Shown: positions 7,995 through 14,513 of the stretch, in pieces
How the letters are laid out: every line of letters starts with the position of its first letter
Numbering within the stretch: the stretch's first letter is position 1
From: Bacillota bacterium
GTDB lineage: Bacteria; Bacillota; UBA994
Assembly: GCA_018725275.1 (NCBI GenBank)
Contig: QLUC01000033.1
Span: 1-14,822 of the forward strand
Direction of reading: 5' to 3'
DNA length: 14,822 nucleotides
Notes under the pieces: model-generated
Told to the model about the DNA's origin: nothing
Databases searched by the model: none
What the model saw: the letters and a program-made list of their open reading frames with translations, nothing else
Translations under genes and position numbers: made by a program

Positions 7995-8975
7995 ATGCCG
8001 TACTATTATTGGTATGCCTTTGCCATGACTTTCTTCCTGGCCTTGATTTTGGGGAAGGTCGCTATCCCGTTGCTCAGGCTTTTAAAGTTCGGGCAAGTAG
8101 TGCGCAGCGACGGGCCGGCCACCCATGCCAAGAAAAAGGGAACACCCACAATGGGAGGAGTTATTTTTTTAGTACCCGCCTTGCTCGTCACCTGGCTATG
8201 GGGGATAACTCTTGGTTTTCAATTTTCTTCTCTGGTAGTCACCACCGTGCTGACGTTGGGATTTGCCTTAGTCGGACTCGCCGACGATGCCTTGAAAGCG
8301 GTCTTCCGTCGAAGTCTCGGTCTGCTCGCGCGCCAGAAGCTATACTGGTTAGGGGTGCTCTCGGCCGGGGCCTCCCTCGTGCTGTATTACACAGGTCATA
8401 GCACCGTCCTCGTCATGCCATTCCTGGGGTGGAGATATGACATCGGTCACCTCTACTGGCCATTCTTGGTCTTCATAGGCATAGGTTTTAGCAATGCTGT
8501 AAACCTCACGGATGGCATAGATGCTTTAGCGGGGGGAACAATGCTCATCGCCTCCCTGGCCTATGTGGTGGTGGGTTTAGTCACGGGTGTCCCTGAGGTA
8601 GTGTTTTTTGCCCTGGCATTGGCGGGGGGCTTGCTGGCATTTCTCTTTTACAATCGCCACCCGGCTCGAGTATTTATGGGTGATGTTGGGTCCTTGGGTC
8701 TTGGCGGGGCCTTGGTGTCGATGGGTACCCTGACCCGCACCGAATTGTTGCTCCCCATAATTGGGGCGGTCTATGTCTGGAGTACGCTTTCGGTGGTAGT
8801 GCAGGTTGTCTATTTTCGATTAACCAAGGGGAAGCGTTTTTTTCGCATGGCGCCATTTCACCATGCCTTGGAACTGCGAGGGTGGTCAGAAAGAAAAGTG
8901 GTTCTAACGTACTACCTTGTCAGCGCGGTTGCTGCCGCCCTAGGTATTGTCGGGCTGGCGCGAATGGGAGGGTGA
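7995..8975 (+). CDS. mraY: Phospho-N-acetylmuramoyl-pentapeptide-transferase MraY
   Basis: MraY is the polytopic membrane enzyme that transfers phospho-MurNAc-pentapeptide to undecaprenyl phosphate, giving lipid I. The 326-residue protein is almost wholly hydrophobic helices, as expected for ten membrane segments. Family motifs are HAKKKGTPTMGG (44-55), the DD pair (Asp97-Asp98, in GLADDALK), NAVNLTDGIDALAGG (167-181), MGDVGSLGLGG (228-238, Asp230), and the last cytoplasmic loop RMAPFHHALELRGWSE (284-299). That loop normally reads PxHHHxE; here the third His is Ala (291). All other key residues are kept, so the enzyme is probably active. ATG 7995 directly follows the murF stop, with an AAGGAG site 8 bases upstream. 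The usual next gene, murD, is absent; ftsW follows after 3 bases. Confidence 0.95.
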   Translation: MPYYYWYAFAMTFFLALILGKVAIPLLRLLKFGQVVRSDGPATHAKKKGTPTMGGVIFLVPALLVTWLWGITLGFQFSSLVVTTVLTLGFALVGLADDALKAVFRRSLGLLARQKLYWLGVLSAGASLVLYYTGHSTVLVMPFLGWRYDIGHLYWPFLVFIGIGFSNAVNLTDGIDALAGGTMLIASLAYVVVGLVTGVPEVVFFALALAGGLLAFLFYNRHPARVFMGDVGSLGLGGALVSMGTLTRTELLLPIIGAVYVWSTLSVVVQVVYFRLTKGKRFFRMAPFHHALELRGWSERKVVLTYYLVSAVAAALGIVGLARMGG

Positions 8976-8978
8976 CCT

Positions 8979-10079
8979 ATGCGCACTAGGAGCGAACACC
9001 CAGACTACATCTTGCTTGTCGTCATCCTCATGCTGGTGACCATTGGGGTGGTGATGGTCTATAGCGCCAGTTTCCCACTCTCTTTGTTGCGCTTTGACCA
9101 CCAATGGCATTTCGTCAGCAGGCAGTTGTTATGGGCTTTGTTTGGTGTTATCGCCATGATAGTTGCTAGTCGCATAAACTATTGGAAGTGGCAACAGCTA
9201 TCTAATGTGCTTCTGGCAAGCACTTTGCTCCTCCTCCTTTTGGTCTTTGTCCCTGGGATTGGTGTGACGGTGCAAGGTTCAACGCGTTGGATAGGCCTCG
9301 GATTTTTTAACATGCAGCCTGCGGAAGTGGCCAAAATTGCTCTGGTGCTGTGGGTTGCCGCTCGGTTAGCCCAGAAGGAACGAACATTGCTCAATTTTTG
9401 GCGGGGGACGATCCCAATTATTGTGGTCACCGGAATTATGGCTGCTCTTGTCTTGCGCCAACCAGATTTAAGTACCGCGGTGGTCCTCGTCCTCGGCGCA
9501 GGATTCGTCTTGTTTGCAGGTGGACTGCCTTGGGGTCAGATATTGCTCCTCTCGGGCCTGGGGGCATCAGCGCTGTACCTAGGTATAACCAGTGCAGAGT
9601 ATCGCTTAGCGAGGTTCATGACCTTTCTTGATCCTTGGAAGGACCCAACAGACGCAGGGTACCAGATTATTCAGTCTCTCTACGCCATCGGACTAGGTGG
9701 TGTCTTTGGCCGGGGGCTTGGGGCCAGTATCCAAAAACACTTCTTTCTCCCCGATCCGCACAATGACTTTGTTTTTGCCGTCACCAGCGAAGAGTTTGGT
9801 TTTTTTGGTGGGGCGCTTCTCATTGCCCTCTTCGCCATGCTGGCGGTGCGCGGGCTTAGAATCGCTATTCGCTCTCCAGACAAATTTGGCGGTTTCTTGG
9901 CTACAGGCATAACTGCGATGATCGTTGCTCAGGCCTTCATGAACATTGCCGTGGTCACCGGCTCGGTGCCTGTTACCGGGATCACCTTGCCCTTAGTCAG
10001 TTACGGTGGTAGTTCCCTAATTATCGTCATGGGTAGCTTGGGGATCTTATTAAACATCTCGAAATACAGCCGTGAGTGA
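8979..10079 (+). CDS. ftsW: SEDS-family peptidoglycan glycosyltransferase FtsW/SpoVE
   Basis: This is a polytopic SEDS glycosyltransferase that polymerises lipid II at the septum with its partner class B PBP, probably the one encoded at 3072-5150. The 366-residue protein has about ten membrane helices and the SEDS signatures: RWIGLGFFNMQPAEVAK (103-119), LRQPDLSTA (159-167), YQIIQSLYAIGLGGVFGRGL (228-247), FFLPDPHNDFVFA (255-267) and PVTGITLPLVSYGGSS (331-346). Asp263 in HNDFVF aligns with the aspartate shown to be essential in FtsW/RodA. Position next to murG and lack of a cytoplasmic tail fit FtsW or its sporulation paralogue SpoVE. Sequence alone does not separate these, and RodA is unlikely from context. 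The start has a GGGAGGG site overlapping the mraY stop. Confidence 0.92.
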   Translation: MRTRSEHPDYILLVVILMLVTIGVVMVYSASFPLSLLRFDHQWHFVSRQLLWALFGVIAMIVASRINYWKWQQLSNVLLASTLLLLLLVFVPGIGVTVQGSTRWIGLGFFNMQPAEVAKIALVLWVAARLAQKERTLLNFWRGTIPIIVVTGIMAALVLRQPDLSTAVVLVLGAGFVLFAGGLPWGQILLLSGLGASALYLGITSAEYRLARFMTFLDPWKDPTDAGYQIIQSLYAIGLGGVFGRGLGASIQKHFFLPDPHNDFVFAVTSEEFGFFGGALLIALFAMLAVRGLRIAIRSPDKFGGFLATGITAMIVAQAFMNIAVVTGSVPVTGITLPLVSYGGSSLIIVMGSLGILLNISKYSRE

Positions 10080-10088
10080 GGGACGAAA

Positions 10089-11189
10089 ATGATCAAAGTC
10101 TTATTTGCCGGTGGCGGTACAGGTGGGCATGTGTATCCCGCGATCGCTTTAGCGAGGGAGCTAATTAAGCGCCACCCTACGGCTGACACATTATTTGTTG
10201 GGGCCAAGCGCGGCTTAGAAAATCAGATTGTTCCTAGCGAGGGCTTTAGGCTGACCACCTTGGAAATCACCTCTTTCCCACGGCGACTGTCAATTGAACA
10301 GTTGCGAACTGCAAGCCGTGCCTTCTGGGCTCTTGTGGAAGCAAGGCGGATACTCTGCGAGTATCGCCCGGATGTGGTCGTTGGCACAGGCGGATATGCG
10401 GCGGGGCCCATGTTACTCGTAGCCGCACTCTATGATTACCCCACCCTAATCCATGAGCAAAATGCTTTTCCTAGCCTGACCAATCGCCTGCTGTCCCGTT
10501 TTGTTGATAAAATTGCGGTCAGCCATAGTGCGGCTCTGCCCTTCTTTCCCAAACAAAAAGTGACCGTCACCGGAAATCCTCTGCGCCCAGAAGTTTTGTC
10601 TGCAGATGGCAAAAGTGCTCGCTACAAACTTGGCATTTCCCAAGAAGAAAAGGTGCTGGTCGTGGTTGGGGGGAGCGGTGGCGCTATGGTTCTCAATGAG
10701 ACCCTAAGTAAGTGCTACGGCGAGTTCGCCAGGAGGCAGGTCCGAGTATTTCATGTCACGGGCAAGCGAGATTTTGAGTTTTTAAAACGTATCGCCGCCC
10801 CTTATCTCGGCCCGCAACTCGAATTGATCGATTACGCCACAGATCTGCCTAGTTTGCTGGCCGCCGCTGACTTGGTGGTGTCTCGTCCGGGTTCAACAAC
10901 GGCAGAATTGGCCTACTTGGGTAAGCCCTCTATCCTCATTCCGTTCCCCTCCGCAGCCGAGAATCACCAGCACCACAACGCTCGAGTTTTTTCAGAGGCG
11001 GGTGCCGCCATTTTGCTCGAGCAGCAAGACTTAACGCCGGAAAGGTTAGTTGCTCTAGCGAGTGAGGTGCTCTTTGACCATAAGAAACTTTCCTCCATGT
11101 CGGAGCAGGCGACGGAGCTAGCCTTGCCGAGGGCGGGCGAGGATTTGTGTGACCTGTTGGAAGGGCTACTGCTCACGCTATCAAAGTAA
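10089..11189 (+). CDS. murG: UDP-GlcNAc--lipid I N-acetylglucosaminyltransferase MurG
   Basis: MurG is the GT28-family, membrane-associated enzyme that adds GlcNAc to lipid I on the cytoplasmic face, forming lipid II. The 366-residue protein shows the Gly-rich loop FAGGGTGGHVYPAIA (6-20), VVVGTGGYAAGP (96-107), LIHEQNAFPSLTNR (120-133), TGNPLRPE (161-168), the second Gly-rich loop VVGGSGGAM (192-200), and the UDP-GlcNAc site with SRPGSTTAELAYLGKPSILIP (265-285) and ENHQHHNA (291-298). The usual SRAGA reads SRPGS here, a modest variation. ATG 10089 follows the ftsW stop by 9 bases, with a GAGGGAC site. Downstream genes murC/murB, frequent after murG, are absent, and only a murA remnant follows. 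Confidence 0.95.
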   Translation: MIKVLFAGGGTGGHVYPAIALARELIKRHPTADTLFVGAKRGLENQIVPSEGFRLTTLEITSFPRRLSIEQLRTASRAFWALVEARRILCEYRPDVVVGTGGYAAGPMLLVAALYDYPTLIHEQNAFPSLTNRLLSRFVDKIAVSHSAALPFFPKQKVTVTGNPLRPEVLSADGKSARYKLGISQEEKVLVVVGGSGGAMVLNETLSKCYGEFARRQVRVFHVTGKRDFEFLKRIAAPYLGPQLELIDYATDLPSLLAAADLVVSRPGSTTAELAYLGKPSILIPFPSAAENHQHHNARVFSEAGAAILLEQQDLTPERLVALASEVLFDHKKLSSMSEQATELALPRAGEDLCDLLEGLLLTLSK

Positions 11190-11246
11190 CAACGCCAAGC
11201 TCCGCGGCATAGGATGGTGCAATGACATTGATTGTACCTCTGTCCG

Positions 11247-11253
11247 AAAGGAG
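11247..11253 (+). promoter_or_regulatory. Shine-Dalgarno site before the TTG start of the murA remnant
   Basis: AAAGGAG at 11247-11253 lies 10 bases before TTG 11264. The protein from this TTG begins exactly like full-length MurA, so this is probably the original murA ribosome binding site, still intact although the gene is truncated. Confidence 0.6.
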
Positions 11254-11263
11254 TGAAAGCAGT

Positions 11264-11479
11264 TTGGATCGTTATGTAATTAATGGCGGAACACCGATCT
11301 GTGGCGTCATTGACATTCACGGGGCGAAGAGCGCCGCACTTCCCATTGTGGCCGCTTGTTTGCTTACGGACCAAGCAGTCCTGCTACGGAATATTCCACC
11401 GCTTAACGACATCGGCGTTATGCAAGCTATTTTACATAGTCTAGGAGTTAATAGCGAGTGGCAGGCGGGCGAGTGGTAA
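11264..11479 (+). pseudogene. murA: Truncated MurA (UDP-GlcNAc 1-carboxyvinyltransferase), first ~70 residues only
   Basis: From TTG 11264 the 71 codons read as a clean MurA N-terminus: MDRYVINGGTPICGVIDIHG, then AKSAALPIVAACLLTD (21-36) and LRNIPPLNDI (41-50), ending in a TAA at 11477-11479. Full MurA is about 420 residues, so some 350 are missing, including the active-site Cys loop and most of both domains; it cannot be an enzyme. Lys22 of the GAKNAALP motif is kept, but the invariant Asn after it is Ser. No MurA sequence continues in any frame downstream, where ftsQ begins 29 bases later, so this is a deletion and not a simple frameshift. The good ribosome site suggests a short peptide may still be made. 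An ATG at 11222 opens the same frame 14 codons earlier. A second full-length murA must exist elsewhere if the genome is complete. Confidence 0.82.
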
Positions 11480-11488
11480 GAAAGAGAT

Positions 11489-11504
11489 AAAAAAAGGGGG
11501 GGGG
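11489..11504 (+). promoter_or_regulatory. A7-G9 homopolymer tract forming the ftsQ ribosome-binding region
   Basis: Seven As (11489-11495) are followed by nine Gs (11496-11504), then AAGT and the ftsQ ATG at 11509. The G run is placed as a Shine-Dalgarno site, pairing with the anti-SD partly through G-U. The tract lies outside any reading frame, so length changes would alter spacing and not sequence. Confidence 0.55.
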
Positions 11505-11508
11505 AAGT

Positions 11509-12213
11509 ATGATGCGAGGGGTAATTCTTATCTTCCTCTTGGTCCTTTTTTGCTGGCAAATTGTCCAAGCCCCATGGTTTTTCAGTCTGGATAAGGTGGA
11601 AGTGCAGGGCAACGAGACGATGAGTGCGAAGCAGGTGGAAGAGCTCGCTGGGGTATGGAGAGGTGAACATTTATTGCGCATAGACCTCGGGAAGACGGCG
11701 GATAGACTGCTGTCTAGCCCACAAATCACCTCTGCTACCTTGCGGCGCTTATGGCCAAATAAATTATTAATTTTAATCACCGAAAACATAGGTTTTGCGG
11801 TAGTTCCTTATCATGACGGCTTTGTCGAAATTGATCGCTTAGGGAGAGTAATTTCGATCGTACATGATTTCAGCCGCGTCAACCTACCTATCATAACTGG
11901 GGCTTCCATAGTTGACGCTGTCTTGGGCCGGGAACTTGAGGGGTCAAACATCGCAGCGGCCCGCTTGGTAGCAGTTAACATGCCAAGTAGCGTCCGTCCG
12001 AGCATATCCGAGATTAACGTAGCCCTAAGCGGCGATATCTCCCTTATTACTGTGAACGGGGTGCAAATTCGGCTTGGCAATGTTCTGCATTCCCATTTAC
12101 GTCTTGCTTTGCTACCCGCTGTGCTTTATGCTTATGAGGAGAGGGGGATGTCTCGTTCTACCATAGCCTATATAGATATGACAGGCGAAGTCCCCGTATA
12201 TAAAGGACGGTAA
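11509..12213 (+). CDS. ftsQ: Cell division protein FtsQ/DivIB with POTRA domain
   Basis: FtsQ/DivIB is a bitopic division protein that binds FtsL and DivIC and regulates septal wall synthesis. The 234-residue product has a membrane helix at about 4-20, then a POTRA domain at about 26-94 (FSLDKVEVQGN, then SSPQITSATLRRLWPNKLLI), then the beta domain, ending with YIDMTGEVPVYKGR, which matches the YIDL...KPVYK end of the family. The cytoplasmic tail is only about four residues. An in-frame TAA at 11488 shows that no longer tail is encoded. Two ATGs (11509, 11512) follow a G9 tract. The gene sits 29 bases after the murA remnant, the usual place for ftsQ in clostridial clusters. Confidence 0.9.
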   Translation: MMRGVILIFLLVLFCWQIVQAPWFFSLDKVEVQGNETMSAKQVEELAGVWRGEHLLRIDLGKTADRLLSSPQITSATLRRLWPNKLLILITENIGFAVVPYHDGFVEIDRLGRVISIVHDFSRVNLPIITGASIVDAVLGRELEGSNIAAARLVAVNMPSSVRPSISEINVALSGDISLITVNGVQIRLGNVLHSHLRLALLPAVLYAYEERGMSRSTIAYIDMTGEVPVYKGR

Positions 12214-12216
12214 TAT

Positions 12217-12381
12217 ATGAAAGGACGCTTCCACATTGCTCTAACCGCGGTCTGTATCCTCCTGGGGTGGCTTCTGGCGCTGCAGATAAGAAGTACCGGT
12301 AACTTCCACGGCGGTGGTTCCGGACTTGCGCACCTCCGAGATGCGTGCCCTCCTCATGGATGCTCTGCGGCAGAAACATGA
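12217..12381 (+). pseudogene. Membrane-anchor start of the DUF881 gene, separated by a frameshift
   Basis: ATG 12217 has an AAAGGA site 8 bases upstream (12203-12208) and starts 3 bases after the ftsQ stop, which marks it as the genuine start of the gene. The peptide MKGRFHIALTAVCILLGWLL (1-20) continues ALQIRSTGN, which is the signal-anchor helix typical of DUF881 proteins. It then runs through a Gly-rich, unrelated stretch to TGA at 12379-12381 (54 residues). The body of the same protein is open in the next frame from 12290. Removing one T from AACTTCC (12301-12307) would join them as ...RSTGNSTAVVPDLRTSEM..., a natural DUF881 sequence. So this is half of a frameshifted gene, or a sequencing error, and not a separate gene. 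Confidence 0.75.
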
Positions 12382-12934
12382 ACTCCAACAGGAACTAGAC
12401 GCCTTGCGGGACGAACTGAGAGCTGTTGAAACAGCGGCTACTAAAGGTGAAGGAACACTTGAGCGTTTGCATCGCGAATTAGAAAATGCTCGACTGCTCG
12501 CAGGCATCACTGCGGTCGAGGGCCGGGGCTTGACAGTGACTATCAATGATAGCAAGAGATCGGCCCAAGCAACCGACGACCCTGCCCTATTTATCGTGCA
12601 TGATGAGGACATTTTGAAGATAACGAATGTCCTGCGGGCCTCGGGAGCGGAGGCCATCTCGATAAACGGTCAACGCCTCTTAGCGACGAGCGAAATCCAT
12701 TGCGCCGGACCTTCGGTTTCTATTAACAATGTTCGCATTGCTGCCCCTTTTGTAATTACTGCCATTGGTGATAACGTGGCCCTGGAAAGCGCCTTACGGA
12801 TGCGCGGGGGCATAATAGAAACCCTCAGTTATTTCGGTCTCGAGATAGATGTGAAGAGATATGATAAAGTTACGGTGCCTGGGTTCACGCGACCATTGAG
12901 GTTTGAATGGCTTAAGCCTGGGCAGGGGAGATAG
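12314..12934 (+). CDS. DUF881 family protein, main body (N-terminal anchor lies in another frame)
   Basis: DUF881 proteins are found beside division genes in many Firmicutes and Actinobacteria; their function is not established. From GTG 12314 this reading has 206 residues. A charged coiled coil spans about 8-62 (repeated Glu-Leu-Arg heptads). The family domain follows, with LLAGITAVEGRGLTVTINDS (61-80), VHDEDILKITNVLRASGAEA (95-114), INGQRLLATSEIHCAGPSVS (117-136), INNVRIAAPFVITAIGD (137-153) and a C-terminal GLEIDVKRYDKVTVPGF. No Shine-Dalgarno precedes GTG 12314 or ATG 12341, and no membrane segment is included. The natural start is therefore ATG 12217 with a frameshift at about 12301-12307. 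As it stands, it would yield a soluble, poorly translated fragment. The stop is 4 bases before sbp. Confidence 0.8.
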   Translation: MVPDLRTSEMRALLMDALRQKHELQQELDALRDELRAVETAATKGEGTLERLHRELENARLLAGITAVEGRGLTVTINDSKRSAQATDDPALFIVHDEDILKITNVLRASGAEAISINGQRLLATSEIHCAGPSVSINNVRIAAPFVITAIGDNVALESALRMRGGIIETLSYFGLEIDVKRYDKVTVPGFTRPLRFEWLKPGQGR

Positions 12935-12938
12935 AGTT

Positions 12939-13271
12939 ATGTCTTTAGCTTTTGCTGGTTTGCTGATGGGTTTGCTCATCGGTTTCATTGGTAGTGTGAG
13001 GATACCGGCCCATTTAGCTCCATATACAGCGGTAGCACTTTTAGCTGCCGCAGACTCCCTGCTGGGTGGTTTGCGGGCGGCGCTCTCGGGTACTTTTGAC
13101 GATGCGATTTTTGTAACAGGTTTAGTCAGCAACGCCATGTTGGCAGCCCTACTGGCTTTTGTTGGGGATAGAATAGGCATCAACCTGTATTTATCCGCCA
13201 TTGTCGCCTTCGGCGTGCGTATTTTTCAGAATCTAGCCATTATTCGCCGGATGATCCTTGAGCGGCTTTAA
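12939..13271 (+). CDS. sbp: Small basic membrane protein Sbp (DUF1290)
   Basis: This 110-residue, very hydrophobic protein matches the DUF1290/Sbp family encoded next to ftsA in spore-forming Firmicutes and actinobacteria; its role is not known. It has about three membrane segments (roughly 2-20, 28-46 and 60-92 as a longer hydrophobic stretch). Family signatures are ADSLLGGLRAALSGTFDDAI (38-57) and RIFQNLAIIRR (94-104). ATG 12939 is chosen because GGGGAG (12925-12930) lies 8 bases upstream and the protein then starts at the usual place. An in-frame TTG at 12903 lies inside the DUF881 gene and is unlikely. In many Clostridia, DUF881 genes lie on both sides of sbp; here there is only one, upstream. 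Confidence 0.88.
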   Translation: MSLAFAGLLMGLLIGFIGSVRIPAHLAPYTAVALLAAADSLLGGLRAALSGTFDDAIFVTGLVSNAMLAALLAFVGDRIGINLYLSAIVAFGVRIFQNLAIIRRMILERL

Positions 13272-13272
13272 G

Positions 13273-13290
13273 CCTATCATTGTTGATAGG
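13273..13290. repeat. 7-bp perfect inverted repeat before ftsA
   Basis: CCTATCA (13273-13279) and TGATAGG (13284-13290) are perfect complements around a 4-base TTGT loop. They start 2 bases after the sbp stop and end just before the purine-rich ftsA ribosome site. There is no T run, so it is not a classical terminator. It could be an RNA hairpin affecting ftsA translation, a processing site or an operator; chance is also possible. Confidence 0.45.
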
Positions 13291-13304
13291 AAGGGGGTGG
13301 AGAA

Positions 13305-14513
13305 GTGAGGAAGGAAATAATCGCGAGTCTCGATGTGGGCACTGCCAATGTTCGCTGCGCGGTCGCTGCAATTGACCCGCGCGGAGATGTGCAGATTCTC
13401 GGCATGTGCAGCCGTCCATCTATGGGTATGCGCAAAGAATTGATCGTGGATGTGGAGGCCAGTGCCGCTTGCGTGCGGGAAGTGGTTGCAAGTGCGGAGC
13501 GCATGGCCGGTGGAAGTATCTCTTCCCTCTATGTTGCCTTGTCGCCGCTGCATGCCGTGTTACAGACATCGAAGGGCATGGTAGCTGTGTTAGGAGAAGG
13601 GCACGAAGTTAGTCAAGAAGATATCGCCAGAGTTATGCAAGCAACGCGAGTCAGTAGCCTGCCGCCCAACAGAGAAATAGTAGATATGGTAGTGCGGCAG
13701 TACATTGTCGATGGGTACGGTGGGCTCAAAGATCCGACCAGCATGATTGGTATGCGCCTTGAGCTTGATGCTCTCCTAGTTGTGGGCAATTTGACTGCCC
13801 TGTCTAGTCTCAGGAGAAGTGTGGAGCGTGCTGGATACACTGTGGCTGGCTTTGTCCTCAAGCCCTTGGCCTTAGGGGAACTGCTGCTCAGTGAGGATGA
13901 AAGGGAATTAGGCGTCCAACTCGTTGATGTCGGCGCCGCGGTCACTGAAACGGCCTATTTTGAAGAGGGAACCCTGCGGGCCATTGGAGCTGTTCCGGTG
14001 GGTGGTGCCTACGTTACGAGCGATCTAGCGGTGGGGCTTAGAGTGAGTACAAAAACAGCGGAACGTTTAAAGACTGAAGTCGATTGGTTTTCTCAGCCCG
14101 AGGACAAAGCAGTGGATGTAGCAAGCTTTGGCCATTTAGAAGCAAGGCGTGTCACTGCCAGAGAGGTCATCGAGATAATGGAGCCACGATACGAGGAGAT
14201 GCTTAGCCTTGTTCGTCAACAGTGCCGGGAGATGAGTGGCAAAGATGTGCCCAATGGGGGTTATGTTCTCACCGGGGGGACGGCGAAGCATAAATCATTT
14301 TTGCCCATGGTTAGGCGCATAATCGGAAATCGTGTGCGAGTTAATCTAGATACATACGGGGCAGTTGATGACCCGGGCTACAATGTGGCGGTGGCCCTGC
14401 TCACCTACACATTGGCTAGGCGAGGAAGAGCAGCCGGCACCAAGAAACAGCCCAAGAACAGTCGGGGGCTCTTCGCAACAGTAAAGGGATTCTTCAATGA
14501 TTTTTGGGAGTAG
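13305..14513 (+). CDS. ftsA: Cell division protein FtsA
   Basis: FtsA is the actin-like protein that tethers FtsZ to the membrane and recruits later division proteins. The 402-residue protein has the actin-fold phosphate-1 loop SLDVGTANVRC (8-18), a 1C domain (about 80-160), the phosphate-2 region VQLVDVGAAVTETAYFEEGT (204-223), the adenosine motif GGYVLTGGTAKHKSF (318-332), and a C-terminal amphipathic helix RGLFATVKGFFNDFWE (387-402), the membrane-targeting sequence. The phosphate-2 loop is unusual: family members normally read DIGxGTTD, here DVGAAVTE. Start GTG 13305 follows GGAAGGGGGTGGAG (13289-13302). A 7-bp inverted repeat lies just upstream. ftsZ follows after 21 bases. Confidence 0.93.
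   Translation: MRKEIIASLDVGTANVRCAVAAIDPRGDVQILGMCSRPSMGMRKELIVDVEASAACVREVVASAERMAGGSISSLYVALSPLHAVLQTSKGMVAVLGEGHEVSQEDIARVMQATRVSSLPPNREIVDMVVRQYIVDGYGGLKDPTSMIGMRLELDALLVVGNLTALSSLRRSVERAGYTVAGFVLKPLALGELLLSEDERELGVQLVDVGAAVTETAYFEEGTLRAIGAVPVGGAYVTSDLAVGLRVSTKTAERLKTEVDWFSQPEDKAVDVASFGHLEARRVTAREVIEIMEPRYEEMLSLVRQQCREMSGKDVPNGGYVLTGGTAKHKSFLPMVRRIIGNRVRVNLDTYGAVDDPGYNVAVALLTYTLARRGRAAGTKKQPKNSRGLFATVKGFFNDFWE

Noticed and set aside
8009..8401. A 130-codon plus-strand open frame inside mraY
   Set aside because: It is out of frame within a well-conserved MraY and has no ribosome site or family resemblance.
11222..11263. An ATG-started longer version of the murA remnant
   Set aside because: The extra 14 residues do not match MurA, while TTG 11264 gives the exact MurA start with a strong ribosome site.
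11480..11508. The A7-G9 run as the cause of the murA truncation by a base-calling error
   Set aside because: The stop codon precedes the tract, and no MurA sequence continues downstream in any frame; the following bases encode FtsQ.
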